From Niallia taxi (GTDB taxonomy: Bacteria; Bacillota; Bacilli; Bacillales; Cytobacillaceae), in assembly GCF_004005475.1 (NCBI RefSeq), contig NZ_RZTZ01000002.1:1-64000 (forward strand): DNA of 64,000 nt. The letters run 5' to 3'. The notes beneath the pieces are model-generated. The model made no database searches. It was given only the letters and a program-made list of their open reading frames with translations, and was not told where the DNA came from. The translations under genes and the position numbers were made by a program. This document shows positions 46,943 through 56,178 of this stretch, one piece after another. Positions within the stretch are counted from its first letter, which is position 1. Every line of letters starts with the position of its first letter.

Positions 46943-48568
46943 ATGTCGTCAAAATTGTTGAGAGGTACGTTTATTCTAACACTCGGAACTATGATATCAA
47001 AAGCACTGGGATTGTTCTATGTTATCCCGTTTAATATGATTGTCGGAAAAGAAGGAACTATCCTTTATCAATATTCATATGTAGCTTATACGATTGTCAT
47101 CAGTATTGCAACAGCAGGGATACCTCTTGCTGTCAGCAAATTTATATCCAAATATAACGCCATGGGAGAGTATGGGGTTAGCAGGCGGCTTTTTAAGTCA
47201 GGTTTGCTTGTCATGACCTGTACGGGGGTTGTCTGCTTCCTTGCCATGTATTTCCTTGCACCATTTCTTGCAGAAATTAATATTCCTGAGGATGATTTAG
47301 ACTCGAGTGTCAAGGATGTTACGACTGTTATTAGGGCAGTTAGTTTTGCTGTTATCGTCGTTCCTGTCATGAGCTTGATTCGCGGCTTCTTTCAAGGACA
47401 TGAATCTATGGGGCCGTCTGCTGTATCTCAGGTTGTAGAGCAGATTGTGCGGATTATTTTCATGCTTGCTGGAGCAGCTGCCGTTTTGTACATTTTCAAA
47501 GGCGATATTGTTACTGCAGTTAGCATATCGACATTTGCTGCATTTGTCGGTGCGATAGGCGGTCTTGCCGTTCTTATCTATTATTGGGTTAAAAGAAAAA
47601 AACATTTTAACTCTATGCTTGACGAAGATAAACAACAAATTACAGATATATCATTAGGTTCCATGTACAAAGAGATACTCATTTCGGCAGCACCATTCGT
47701 TTTCGTCGGAATAGCGAATCCGCTCTTTCAATTTATCGATACGATAACCTTTAACCGTGCTATGGCTGTTGTCGGGTTAAGTGCTGTTTCAGAAACACAA
47801 TTAAATGCATTTAATTATCAGACACATAAAATTGTCATCATACCTGTGTCGTTGGCAACAGCTTTTTCGATGACACTCGTACCGATGATAACAAGAGCAT
47901 TTGTTAGTGGAGATCAAAAGTCTGTTAATCATAATTTAAATCAGGCATTTCAAATATTATTATTTATTACATTGCCGGCAACAATAGGATTATCGGTGTT
48001 GGCTGAGCCGGTTTACCGTCTGTTTTACGGGACAACAGATTTGGCTTTAGGAACAGAGGTACTGCGGTTATATGCACCAGTTGCGATTCTTTTCTCTCTG
48101 TATGCCGTTACTGCTGCGATTCTTCAAGGGATAAACGAGCAGCGATTTACTGTTTTAAGTCTTTTAGTGGGATTATTAGTCAAGCTGAGCTTAAACATGC
48201 CGCTAATTGAAAGATGGGAAGCGAATGGAGCTATATTGGCAACAGCATTAGGTTACAGTGCTGCTATCATCATTAATATCTTTGTTATTAAGGTATTTGC
48301 ACAATATCCGTTTAGGCTCGTGCTGCGAAGAAGTGTGCTTATAATCGGCTTCACGTTTCTAATGTATGTTGGGGCAGAAATAGTGTATAAACTGCTTGGT
48401 TTGTTTTTAAAGCCAGAATCAGTTATTTCATCCCTGCTTATGGTCGGAATTGTTGGGTTAGCCGGCGGTTTGCTTTATATCTATTTAGCATATCGCTCCA
48501 AGCTTGTGTACCTATTATTAGGAGAACGGGCAGCATCTATCAAAAGGAAGCTGAGGCTGCCATTTTAA
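46943..48568 (+). CDS. ytgP: Lipid II flippase MurJ-type protein YtgP
   Basis: A 541-aa MVF/MATE-like membrane protein with about 14 transmembrane segments. In B. subtilis YtgP (MurJ) moves lipid II across the membrane, redundant with AmJ. The N-terminal GTFILTLGTMISKALGL and the RGFFQGHESMGPSAVSQVVEQIVRI segment are hallmarks. Shine-Dalgarno AAGGAAGG. Full length. Confidence 0.93.
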   Translation: MSSKLLRGTFILTLGTMISKALGLFYVIPFNMIVGKEGTILYQYSYVAYTIVISIATAGIPLAVSKFISKYNAMGEYGVSRRLFKSGLLVMTCTGVVCFLAMYFLAPFLAEINIPEDDLDSSVKDVTTVIRAVSFAVIVVPVMSLIRGFFQGHESMGPSAVSQVVEQIVRIIFMLAGAAAVLYIFKGDIVTAVSISTFAAFVGAIGGLAVLIYYWVKRKKHFNSMLDEDKQQITDISLGSMYKEILISAAPFVFVGIANPLFQFIDTITFNRAMAVVGLSAVSETQLNAFNYQTHKIVIIPVSLATAFSMTLVPMITRAFVSGDQKSVNHNLNQAFQILLFITLPATIGLSVLAEPVYRLFYGTTDLALGTEVLRLYAPVAILFSLYAVTAAILQGINEQRFTVLSLLVGLLVKLSLNMPLIERWEANGAILATALGYSAAIIINIFVIKVFAQYPFRLVLRRSVLIIGFTFLMYVGAEIVYKLLGLFLKPESVISSLLMVGIVGLAGGLLYIYLAYRSKLVYLLLGERAASIKRKLRLPF

Positions 48569-48615
48569 TATAAGGTAAAAGATTAAAGAAACGGATGGCA
48601 AGAAGAATGAAAAAA

Positions 48616-49338
48616 ATGAGAATTGATAAACTGCTTGCCAATTTAGGATTTGGCAGTAGAAAAGACGTAAAGTCACTGTTGAAAAGCAAGGCTGTTAAGG
48701 TCAATGATGAGGTTATCAAGGATGCGAAGCAGCAGGTTGATCCAGAAAATGATGTTATTACATTACATGGAGACGTGGTGGAATACAAGGAGTTCATTTA
48801 TTTAATGATGAACAAGCCGCCAGGTGTCATTTCAGCCACAGAGGATACGCGAGAGGAGACAGTCGTTGATCTGCTTGAGATTGAGGATGCTGTCTTTAAT
48901 CCATTTCCTGTTGGAAGGCTGGATAAGGATACGGAGGGACTATTGCTGCTGACAAATGACGGAAAGCTGTCCCACCGTCTGCTTTCACCGAAAAAGCATG
49001 TGCCGAAAACGTATTTTGCTGTCATTAAAGGGGTCGTAACAGAAGAAGATATCGAGTCCTTTAAAAAGGGAGTAATGCTTGATGATGGCTATGTAACAAA
49101 GCCAGGTGATCTTGTCATCTTGAAGTCTGGAGAAACGTCAGATATTGAGCTGACTATTTCAGAAGGCAAATTCCATCAAGTAAAAAGGATGTTTGAGAGT
49201 GTCGGCAAAAAAGTCATGTACTTAAAACGTATGTCCATGGGACCACTGGAACTCGACGAAACATTGGAATTAGGAGAGTACAGGGAGCTTACAACAGAAG
49301 AAATAGACATGCTTCTACAATATGAAGTAAATGAATAG
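48616..49338 (+). CDS. ytzG: Pseudouridine synthase YtzG (RsuA/RluB family)
   Basis: An S4 RNA-binding domain (MRIDKLLANLGFGSRKDV) followed by the pseudouridine synthase domain with GRLDKDTEGLLLLTNDG, where Asp is catalytic. RsuA-type enzymes modify 16S U516. 240 aa from ATG 48616, matching family starts; ATG 48607 and ATG 48595 are in frame, and none has a strong Shine-Dalgarno. Probably co-transcribed with ytgP (gap about 47 bp). Confidence 0.92.
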   Translation: MRIDKLLANLGFGSRKDVKSLLKSKAVKVNDEVIKDAKQQVDPENDVITLHGDVVEYKEFIYLMMNKPPGVISATEDTREETVVDLLEIEDAVFNPFPVGRLDKDTEGLLLLTNDGKLSHRLLSPKKHVPKTYFAVIKGVVTEEDIESFKKGVMLDDGYVTKPGDLVILKSGETSDIELTISEGKFHQVKRMFESVGKKVMYLKRMSMGPLELDETLELGEYRELTTEEIDMLLQYEVNE

Positions 49339-49350
49339 CAGCTGCAACAT

Positions 49351-49386
49351 AAAAAAACGCCAAACACTTGTTTTGGCGTTTTTTTA
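49351..49386. terminator. ytzG terminator
   Basis: AAACGCCAAA pairs with TTTGGCGTTT with A-run and T-run on either side; about 12 bp after the ytzG stop. May also serve the convergent ytzE. Confidence 0.92.
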
Positions 49387-49443
49387 TGAATACACGATTT
49401 TAGATTAGTATATTTCTCAATAATTAATCTGCTTGTTTGAAGC

Positions 49444-49665
49444 TTAAGAAGTCATTTTCACTTTTTTTCTGGTTGTTGTCCATTTTCCACGACTAGGGCT
49501 TTTAACCAAGTCGTTATAAGCTAACACATTCAAATCCCTTTGAATCGTTCGAGGAGTAATACCAAATTCCTCCACTAGCTCTTGTGTTGTTACTGTTCCA
49601 CGCTTACTAATAAACATGTAGACGGATTTGATACGGTTTAACATCCGGTTAGTTGAAGGTTTCAA
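49444..49665 (-). CDS. ytzE: DeoR-type HTH protein YtzE
   Basis: A 73-aa protein that is only the DeoR helix-turn-helix: VTTQELVEEFGITPRTIQRDLNVLAYNDLV. It lacks the sugar-phosphate-binding sensor domain, so it probably binds DNA without a ligand of the usual type. TTG 49665 fits the family (KPSTNRML) and follows GGGAGTGG; a longer frame reaching upstream has no supported start. Confidence 0.9.
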   Translation of the reverse strand: MKPSTNRMLNRIKSVYMFISKRGTVTTQELVEEFGITPRTIQRDLNVLAYNDLVKSPSRGKWTTTRKKVKMTS

Positions 49666-50046
49666 TAAACCACTCCCTATCCTTTTTTCAAACCTTTGGC
49701 AAATTCCTACGACCGACAGCTTATTTGAAGATTTGTTCTTCAAGCGTATGTAATTTTCTTTTTTACAGACAACTCCTTTTCAAATGGCTAATAGTGAACA
49801 ATAATGAACTCATATAAATATTGTATCCCTATTTACTTTTTAATTCTACATTATTTAATTAAATTTACAAAATATTTGATTATTAATGTATAAATATACC
49901 ACCTCCTGATTAACTTGCTTAGTTTATCATATGGTACAAACTGATAATTTTATGATAATAATTTTATTGAAAAGGAATAAAATTGTTTATTTGTACTTTT
50001 ATTACCATTATAATCTAGTAAATAAACATGATGGAGGATTAGTCAT
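49666..50046. other. AT-rich spacer ytzE / M48 gene
   Basis: About 380 bp, very AT-rich. TATAAT at about 50010 with TTTATT 17 bp upstream may drive the M48 gene. No coding frame with a Shine-Dalgarno seen. Confidence 0.5.
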
Positions 50047-51282
50047 TTGGATAACATAAGAAAAGAACAGCTTGTCCATCCAAGAGAGAATATTTATTTT
50101 GTACTCGTATTGCTGGTCAGCGTTGGAACGTTAATCTTGTTGCTTTTTTCGGTTATTGGCATTATTCTTTTTGCGGTATTTACAGCAATCATGCTGTTTC
50201 TTCATGCACTTTCCATGGGAGGTATTAGAAGAAATGGCGTTAAACTAAGCGAAAAACAATTTCCAGAGCTATATGCACAGGCGATTGGCATTGCCAAGGA
50301 CCTTGGCTTAAGCAAGCTCCCGGATATTTACATATTGGAATCAGAAGGGATGCTTAATGCATTTGCGACTAAGTATGTACGCAGGAACATGGTCGTGTTA
50401 TATTCCAGTATTTTTGAAATGGTTGATAAAGAAGCAGAAAAGGAAGTAATGTTCATCCTGGCACATGAGTTTACTCATTTAAAACGAAAACATGTCCATT
50501 TTGGATTTTTCCTATTGCCGGCACTGTATATTCCTTTCCTGGGAAATGCGTATATGCGAGCATGTGAATACACTTGCGACAGAACAGCAGCCTATTATGT
50601 ACAATCCTTTGATGCAGCAAAAAATGCACTCACAATGCTCGGGATTGGCACGACACTTTATAGAAAAGTTAATAAAGAAGCATATATGGAGCAACTTGAG
50701 AAGGAAAGCGGCTTCTTTGTATGGTTTAATGAAAAGCTATCGACACATCCTCATTTGCCAAAAAGGATTTATGCAATTGAGTCTTTTTACAATGCGGAGG
50801 GTGTACAGCCCTTGAAGGAATCCAAGAAGGGGCTATGGATAGGTATTGGTTTATTTGCAGCGGCTTGCCTTGTTTCCATTGGATTAATTATCGCTGTTAT
50901 TGCCGGAATTACAGCTTTTATTGAGAAATCAAACATTATTCCGTATCTAGAATCAGAACTGCCAGCGGGATATGGAGATGCTGATGATCTTTATTATGGA
51001 GGATATACAGAGCTTCATGAAGCAGCATACAATAATGATATAGAGACAGTCAGTACCTTACTTGAAAGCGGGGCAGACCCGAATTCACAGGATGATGAAG
51101 GATATACACCACTTATGTCTGCTATTGATGGAGGATCAAATCCTGAACTTTTAAAACTTTTACTGTTTAACGGAGCCGATGTTACATTACAGGACGCATA
51201 TGGCTACACAGCTTTTGACTATGCAGAGAGTTATGGAGATGAAGAAACAATTAGTCTGCTAGAAAGTTATCTATATCAATAA
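50047..51282 (+). CDS. Membrane M48 metalloprotease with C-terminal ankyrin repeats
   Basis: A 411-aa fusion. Two hydrophobic helices (about 18-55) precede an M48 (Ste24/HtpX-like) domain: HEFTH (about 140-144) binds zinc with a downstream Glu in RACEYTCDRTAA. A third hydrophobic helix (about 265-290) leads to three ankyrin-like repeats (about 320-411): YTELHEAAYNNDIETVSTLLESGADPN, YTPLMSAIDGG.NPELLKLLLFNGADV, YTAFDYAESYGDEETISLLESY. TTG start behind GGAGG. Ankyrin repeats suggest the protease docks to a partner protein. No neighbour explains the partner. Absent from the same place in B. subtilis as far as I recall. Confidence 0.88.
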   Translation: MDNIRKEQLVHPRENIYFVLVLLVSVGTLILLLFSVIGIILFAVFTAIMLFLHALSMGGIRRNGVKLSEKQFPELYAQAIGIAKDLGLSKLPDIYILESEGMLNAFATKYVRRNMVVLYSSIFEMVDKEAEKEVMFILAHEFTHLKRKHVHFGFFLLPALYIPFLGNAYMRACEYTCDRTAAYYVQSFDAAKNALTMLGIGTTLYRKVNKEAYMEQLEKESGFFVWFNEKLSTHPHLPKRIYAIESFYNAEGVQPLKESKKGLWIGIGLFAAACLVSIGLIIAVIAGITAFIEKSNIIPYLESELPAGYGDADDLYYGGYTELHEAAYNNDIETVSTLLESGADPNSQDDEGYTPLMSAIDGGSNPELLKLLLFNGADVTLQDAYGYTAFDYAESYGDEETISLLESYLYQ

Positions 51283-51286
51283 AAGG

Positions 51287-51320
51287 TAAGCGGCTGGATT
51301 ATCCAGCCGCTTATGTTTTA
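51287..51320. terminator. Bidirectional terminator M48 / Nudix gene
   Basis: TAAGCGGCTGGA pairs with TCCAGCCGCTTA (51287-51298 with 51302-51313), tail TGTTTTATTC. The Nudix stop lies in the right arm. Confidence 0.88.
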
Positions 51321-51775
51321 TTCTCAGATAATGCGAAATAGTCCTGCAAAAATTTCCTGTGGCTGCCGACCATTTTCTCAGGAAGATTGTCCTTGCTAAA
51401 GAACGCAAGTGTAAAGCCCTCATCCTTGTTTACTTGGATTTGCCCACTATACTGCTTTGTATAATAGGCGGCTGTAACCGAATAAAACGGATCACCGTTT
51501 GCTGCAACCGTGTAGAATTCTTGGCCAGAATAAATGTTTAACAGCTCGAGCTCTTCAACGCTTAAGCCTGTCTCTTCAAAAACCTCGCGTTTTGCCGTCT
51601 CCACCGTGCTTTCTGCCAATTCCATCAGACCGCCAGGGAGTCCCCATACTTTATGTGGATGGGTTCTTTCCTGCAAAAGGACCTTGTTGTTGTTGTCAGC
51701 AATGATGACAACCGCTCCAACGAGTATAAGTGGCATTTTGCCAACCTTTTGCCGCAATTCCTCGATATATCCCAT
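51311..51775 (-). CDS. Nudix hydrolase
   Basis: A 154-aa Nudix protein; the box GGLMELAESTVETAKREVFEETGL is intact. The LQERTHPHKVWGLPGGLMEL context is that of ADP-ribose/dinucleotide-type Nudix enzymes but does not fix the substrate. Shine-Dalgarno AAAGGA. Monocistronic. Confidence 0.9.
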   Translation of the reverse strand: MGYIEELRQKVGKMPLILVGAVVIIADNNNKVLLQERTHPHKVWGLPGGLMELAESTVETAKREVFEETGLSVEELELLNIYSGQEFYTVAANGDPFYSVTAAYYTKQYSGQIQVNKDEGFTLAFFSKDNLPEKMVGSHRKFLQDYFALSENKT

Positions 51776-52058
51776 GTCCTCATTCCTTTCCTTGCTTTTT
51801 TCCTATTTTACAGGAAGATTCTTAAATCATAAAATTTTTTCCTGATTGTGTGGAAAAGAGATGGAAATGTACAAAATAAGAAGGGACCAGCATTTCTTTA
51901 ACTAGTACTTGTCTTTTATTGATAAGAAGTAGAGAGATTATGGTAAAATATTTTTATGCAACTTGATACAATAGGATGTAATTTCAAAAGCAATAAGAAA
52001 TCCATCCTTATAACGAGCAAAAGCATATTGGTTCAATATGTTAAGGAGGCAAGGGTTA

Positions 52059-53477
52059 GTGAAAGCATTAGATTGGTTAAAAGAAGTGCATATTCGTAAA
52101 GAGGACTTCATTCATGACTTACAAGGATTGCTGCAAATAAAAAGTGTATTGGATGAAGAAAATGCTACAAAGGATGCTCCGTTCGGTAAAGGGGTTAAGG
52201 AAGCTTTGACGTATATGCTGGAGCTTGGCAAAAAAGACGGATTTGCAGAGAAGAATGTCAAGAACGTAGCCGGTCATGTTACATTTGGCTCAGGAGATGA
52301 AAGCATCGGTATCCTTTGCCATGTGGATGTCGTGCCGGAGGGGGACGGCTGGACAAGCGATCCTTACAGTGCGGAGATCCGTGACGGGAAAATATATGCA
52401 AGAGGAGCCTTGGATGATAAGGGTCCAACAATGGCTGCTTACTATGCAATGAAAATAATAAAAGAACTTGATCTGCCGATTACGAAGGAAGTCAGAATGA
52501 TTATTGGCACGGATGAAGAAAGTGATTGGCGATGTGTAACAACTTATTTTGAAGAAGAAAAAATGCCTACAATGGGCTTTGCTCCAGATGCAGACTTTCC
52601 CATTATTTATGCCGAGAAGGGCATTTCAGATTTTGATATAGTCCAATCACTGGACAAAAAAGAGCAAGGCAAATCAGGTAAGGTGGAAATGGTTGCGTTC
52701 TCTTCTGGCAGAAGATACAATATGGTCCCGGATTTTGCCGAAGCAAGGCTTCATGTCGGTGTTGACCAAACAGAAGTGATTCAACGTTTCCAAGAGTATT
52801 TAAGCAAGGAAAAGGCAAAAGGCCGATACATAGTTGACGCAGGTAATCTCGTTCTGGAAATGGAGGGAGTGTCTGCACATGGATTAGAGCCGAAAAATGG
52901 TGTTAATGCAGGATTGAAGCTTGCTTCCTTTTTAGCTGAATTAGACCTTGATGAAACTGCAGCAGCTTACTTCCAATTTGTGAAGAGCTATTTTGAGGAT
53001 GATTCGAGAGGACATAAGCTGGGGATAGCTTATAATGATGATATAACTGGAGATTTGACATTAAATGTTGGCATTCTTCATTATGATCAGCAAAACGGCG
53101 GGAAATTAGGTTTAACATGCCGCTATCCTGTAACAAATAAAATCGAGGAAACAAAAGCTGTTTTAGATGAACTGCTTGCCGAAAAAGGCTTTTCCATCGA
53201 TCATTTTACTAATTCGAAGCCACATCATGTTGATAAGAACTCTGAACTGATTAAAACATTGAGTAAAGTGTATCTTGAACAGACTGGTGAGGAAGCTAAG
53301 TTAATTTCTATTGGGGGAGGAACATATGCAAGGTCACTTGAAAATGGCGTTGCATTCGGACCACTGTTCCCAGGAAGAGAGGATATTGCTCATAAAAAGG
53401 ATGAGTATATGTATATTGAGGACTTGCTGAAGGCTATTGCGATTTATGCCCAAGCAATTTATGAGCTTGCTAAATAA
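52059..53477 (+). CDS. pepV: Dipeptidase PepV
   Basis: A 472-aa M20 zinc dipeptidase. The metal sites ICHVDVVPEGDGW (His, about 80) and IGTDEESDWRC, with ALDDKGPTMA between, match PepV/CPDG family. GTG 52059 is chosen because AAGGAGG sits 8 nt upstream; an in-frame upstream start at 52038 would put the Shine-Dalgarno inside the gene. Probably co-transcribed with dat (31 bp). Confidence 0.94.
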   Translation: MKALDWLKEVHIRKEDFIHDLQGLLQIKSVLDEENATKDAPFGKGVKEALTYMLELGKKDGFAEKNVKNVAGHVTFGSGDESIGILCHVDVVPEGDGWTSDPYSAEIRDGKIYARGALDDKGPTMAAYYAMKIIKELDLPITKEVRMIIGTDEESDWRCVTTYFEEEKMPTMGFAPDADFPIIYAEKGISDFDIVQSLDKKEQGKSGKVEMVAFSSGRRYNMVPDFAEARLHVGVDQTEVIQRFQEYLSKEKAKGRYIVDAGNLVLEMEGVSAHGLEPKNGVNAGLKLASFLAELDLDETAAAYFQFVKSYFEDDSRGHKLGIAYNDDITGDLTLNVGILHYDQQNGGKLGLTCRYPVTNKIEETKAVLDELLAEKGFSIDHFTNSKPHHVDKNSELIKTLSKVYLEQTGEEAKLISIGGGTYARSLENGVAFGPLFPGREDIAHKKDEYMYIEDLLKAIAIYAQAIYELAK

Positions 53478-53508
53478 AAATTAGAACAATATATAAGGGG
53501 GAGAGAAA

Positions 53509-54366
53509 ATGAGTATTGTATGGATGAATGGAGCGTTTATAGACAGATCTGAAGCAAAGGTAGATATTGAAGATAGAGGCTACCAGTTCGGTGACGGCAT
53601 ATATGAAGTAATAAGGGTATATAATGGACAGCTGTTTACTGCAAATGAGCATCTTGAACGTCTGCTTGGCAGTGGAGACAAATTAAGCATACAAATTGGT
53701 TATTCTGTTGAAGAGTTTAAAGGTCTGCTTGAGCAGCTTATTGAAAAGAATAATCTGGAAACTGGTATAGTTTATATGCAGGTCACAAGAGGCGTAAATT
53801 CGAGGAACCATGCATTTCCTGCAGAGGATACTCCTCCAACGTATATTGCCTATACGAAAGAAGTAGCAAGGCCAACTGAGCAGCTTGATAATGGCGTTAC
53901 AGCTATAACTGTTGAGGATATTCGCTGGTCAAGATGTGATATCAAAAGCTTGAACCTGCTTGGAAATGTGATTGCAAAGCAAAAAGCGACAGAAGCTGAC
54001 TGCTATGAAAGCATTCAATATCGGGACTTGACTGTAACGGAGGGCAGCTCTTCTAATATTTGGATTATTAAAGATAATGCCGTAAAAACACATGAGGCTA
54101 ATCAGTTTATCTTAAATGGTATTACAAGACAGAAGATAATTGAGCTATGTCAGGGAAATGACATAGAGGTGGTAGAAGCAGCATTTACAATTGAAGACCT
54201 AATAGATGCTGATGAGGTATTTTTATCAAGCACAACGGCAGAAGTAATGCCGATCATTTCCATTAACAATGTGCCAGTTGGAAGCGGAGAAATTGGTCCT
54301 GTAGCAAGAAAGCTGCAGCAGCTATTCCAGGACGCAATTGAACGGGAATGCAACCAATTAGCATAA
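53509..54366 (+). CDS. dat: D-amino-acid aminotransferase Dat
   Basis: A class IV PLP aminotransferase of 285 aa that makes D-glutamate and D-alanine for peptidoglycan (EC 2.6.1.21). YQFGDGIYEVIRVYNGQLF at the N-terminus and the PLP lysine in CDIKSLNLLGNV (about 146) are canonical; TEGSSSNIW follows. Strong Shine-Dalgarno GGGGGAG. Confidence 0.94.
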   Translation: MSIVWMNGAFIDRSEAKVDIEDRGYQFGDGIYEVIRVYNGQLFTANEHLERLLGSGDKLSIQIGYSVEEFKGLLEQLIEKNNLETGIVYMQVTRGVNSRNHAFPAEDTPPTYIAYTKEVARPTEQLDNGVTAITVEDIRWSRCDIKSLNLLGNVIAKQKATEADCYESIQYRDLTVTEGSSSNIWIIKDNAVKTHEANQFILNGITRQKIIELCQGNDIEVVEAAFTIEDLIDADEVFLSSTTAEVMPIISINNVPVGSGEIGPVARKLQQLFQDAIERECNQLA

Positions 54367-54380
54367 ACTGCATACAAACA

Positions 54381-54418
54381 AAACAATCCCTCCCGCAGCA
54401 GCGGAGGGATTGTTTGTT
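54381..54418. terminator. Bidirectional terminator dat / cysteine synthase
   Basis: AAACAATCCCTCC pairs with GGAGGGATTGTTT (54381-54393 with 54403-54415). Confidence 0.88.
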
Positions 54419-55349
54419 AATCAAATGCAAACACATCACTAGATAAATATCTTTCACCAGTGTCGCAAACGATAAAGACAACAACATCATCTGGTGACAG
54501 TTCCTTTGCAACTTGGACAGCAGCATAGCAAGCTGCACCTGAAGATGGACCTGCTAATATTCCTTCTTCAAGGGCCAATCTTCTTGTGAATTCATATGCC
54601 TCTTCATCTTTGACTAAGTGAATTTTATCATATACGTCTTGGTTTAAGATATCTGGAATAAATCCAGGACTTGTTCCAACAAGCTTATGCTTGCCAGGCG
54701 CTCCTCCAGAAAGAACAGGAGATCCGGCAGGCTCTGCAACATGCACTCGTATGTCAGGAAATGCTGCCTTCAAAACTTCACCAGTTCCGGTAATTGTACC
54801 GCCAGTTCCTGCTGTTGCCACAAATGCAGCCAAAGGTTTATTGAGCTCTGTCATTGCAGCGATTATTTCTGGAGCTGTCGTTTTTCGGTGTGCTTCAGGA
54901 TTATGATTGTTGCTAAATTGCATTGGTACAAAGGAGTTTGGAATCTGTTTTTGCAGTTCTATTGCTTTTCTGATACTGCCAGGCATTTTTTCGTCTCCTG
55001 GTGTCAGGACAACCTCAGCTCCGTATGCTTTTAAGATGTTGATTCTTTCTTTTGTCATTGTGTCTGGCATAACAAGAATTGCTCGATATCCCTTAGCAGC
55101 TGCATTCATCGCCAAGCCAATACCAGTGTTCCCGCTTGTCGGCTCGATTATCGTCGCCCCAGGCACAAGCTTGCCTTCTCTTTCGGCAGCCTCAATCATG
55201 CTAAAAGCAGCTCTGTCCTTCACACTTCGGCTAGGGTTGAAATATTCCAGTTTTGCGTAAATAGCAGCACCATTACTTTCTGAAATGCGGTTAAGTCGGA
55301 CTAATGGTGTGTCTCCAATAAGTTCAGTTACAGATTGATATATTTTCAT
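54417..55349 (-). CDS. ytkP: Cysteine synthase-family protein (YtkP-like)
   Basis: A fold-type II PLP enzyme of 310 aa. NPSRSVKDRAA holds the PLP lysine (about 44), TSGNTGIG binds substrate and GTGGTITGTGEV the PLP phosphate. It is a cysteine synthase A-type protein, like B. subtilis YtkP. A CysK paralogue probably exists elsewhere. Monocistronic. Confidence 0.9.
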   Translation of the reverse strand: MKIYQSVTELIGDTPLVRLNRISESNGAAIYAKLEYFNPSRSVKDRAAFSMIEAAEREGKLVPGATIIEPTSGNTGIGLAMNAAAKGYRAILVMPDTMTKERINILKAYGAEVVLTPGDEKMPGSIRKAIELQKQIPNSFVPMQFSNNHNPEAHRKTTAPEIIAAMTELNKPLAAFVATAGTGGTITGTGEVLKAAFPDIRVHVAEPAGSPVLSGGAPGKHKLVGTSPGFIPDILNQDVYDKIHLVKDEEAYEFTRRLALEEGILAGPSSGAACYAAVQVAKELSPDDVVVFIVCDTGERYLSSDVFAFD

Positions 55350-55587
55350 TGTTATTTCCTACTTTCTTTTTTCTAGAAATGAATAAAATTGCCGATAGAT
55401 GGTGATTGCTGATAAGGTAAAAGTTTTTAAACCTTATGTTTCCTGAGCAATAAGATTAAAATCAAGTGAAAAGGATATATAATAACAATATATTTCTTTT
55501 CTAAAAGGACTTTTTACAAATATTTAATAGTATTATAGCTATAATTGCCCATAAAAAAAATAATTTACTTTTAAAAGGATGCTCTTA

Positions 55588-56151
55588 ATGACAATGAACA
55601 CACATTATTTTTTAGCAATTGGCTTGCCGGAAGCTGCCAGACAACAGATAGAAGATAAAAAAGCAATGCTTCAAGCAGCATTCCCCTTTAAAAAATGGGT
55701 GCATCCACAAGATTATCATTTAACGTTAGCGTTTTTAGGTAATGCGCCAGAGGAACAGAGAAGTGAGCTTACGGAAATTTTGGATAATGCTTTGAATAAT
55801 ACAGAGAAATTTACTTTAAATATCGATAAAGTAGGTGTATTTGGAAACGAAGCAAGTCCGCGGATTTTCTGGCTTGGAGTGGACGAGAATCCATCTCTAT
55901 TCAAGCTGCAAGAGAATGTGTATGCGTATTGCAAGCAAGCTGGCTTTACATTAGAAAAAAGGCCATTCCATCCGCATATTACCCTTGCGAGGAAATGGGC
56001 TGGACAAGAGAGTTTTCAAGCAGACAGGCTTGCTTTAGAATCTCCATTTGTGGAAGAGATGGTTTCATTTGATGTAAGTCAATTTTCATTATTTCAAACA
56101 CATTTAGATAAAGAACCTAAATATGAAGCAATATATACAAAAAAATTATAA
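55588..56151 (+). CDS. thpR: RNA 2',3'-cyclic phosphodiesterase ThpR (YtlP)
   Basis: A 187-aa 2H phosphoesterase with the two HxT/S-x motifs: YHLTLAFLG (about 45-53) and HPHITLAR (about 127-134). It opens 2',3'-cyclic phosphate RNA ends. ATG 55588 follows AAAAGGA; an in-frame ATG 9 bp upstream overlaps that Shine-Dalgarno. Confidence 0.93.
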   Translation: MTMNTHYFLAIGLPEAARQQIEDKKAMLQAAFPFKKWVHPQDYHLTLAFLGNAPEEQRSELTEILDNALNNTEKFTLNIDKVGVFGNEASPRIFWLGVDENPSLFKLQENVYAYCKQAGFTLEKRPFHPHITLARKWAGQESFQADRLALESPFVEEMVSFDVSQFSLFQTHLDKEPKYEAIYTKKL

Positions 56152-56178
56152 GTACAGGTGTTTTTAGGGGGAAAAGCT

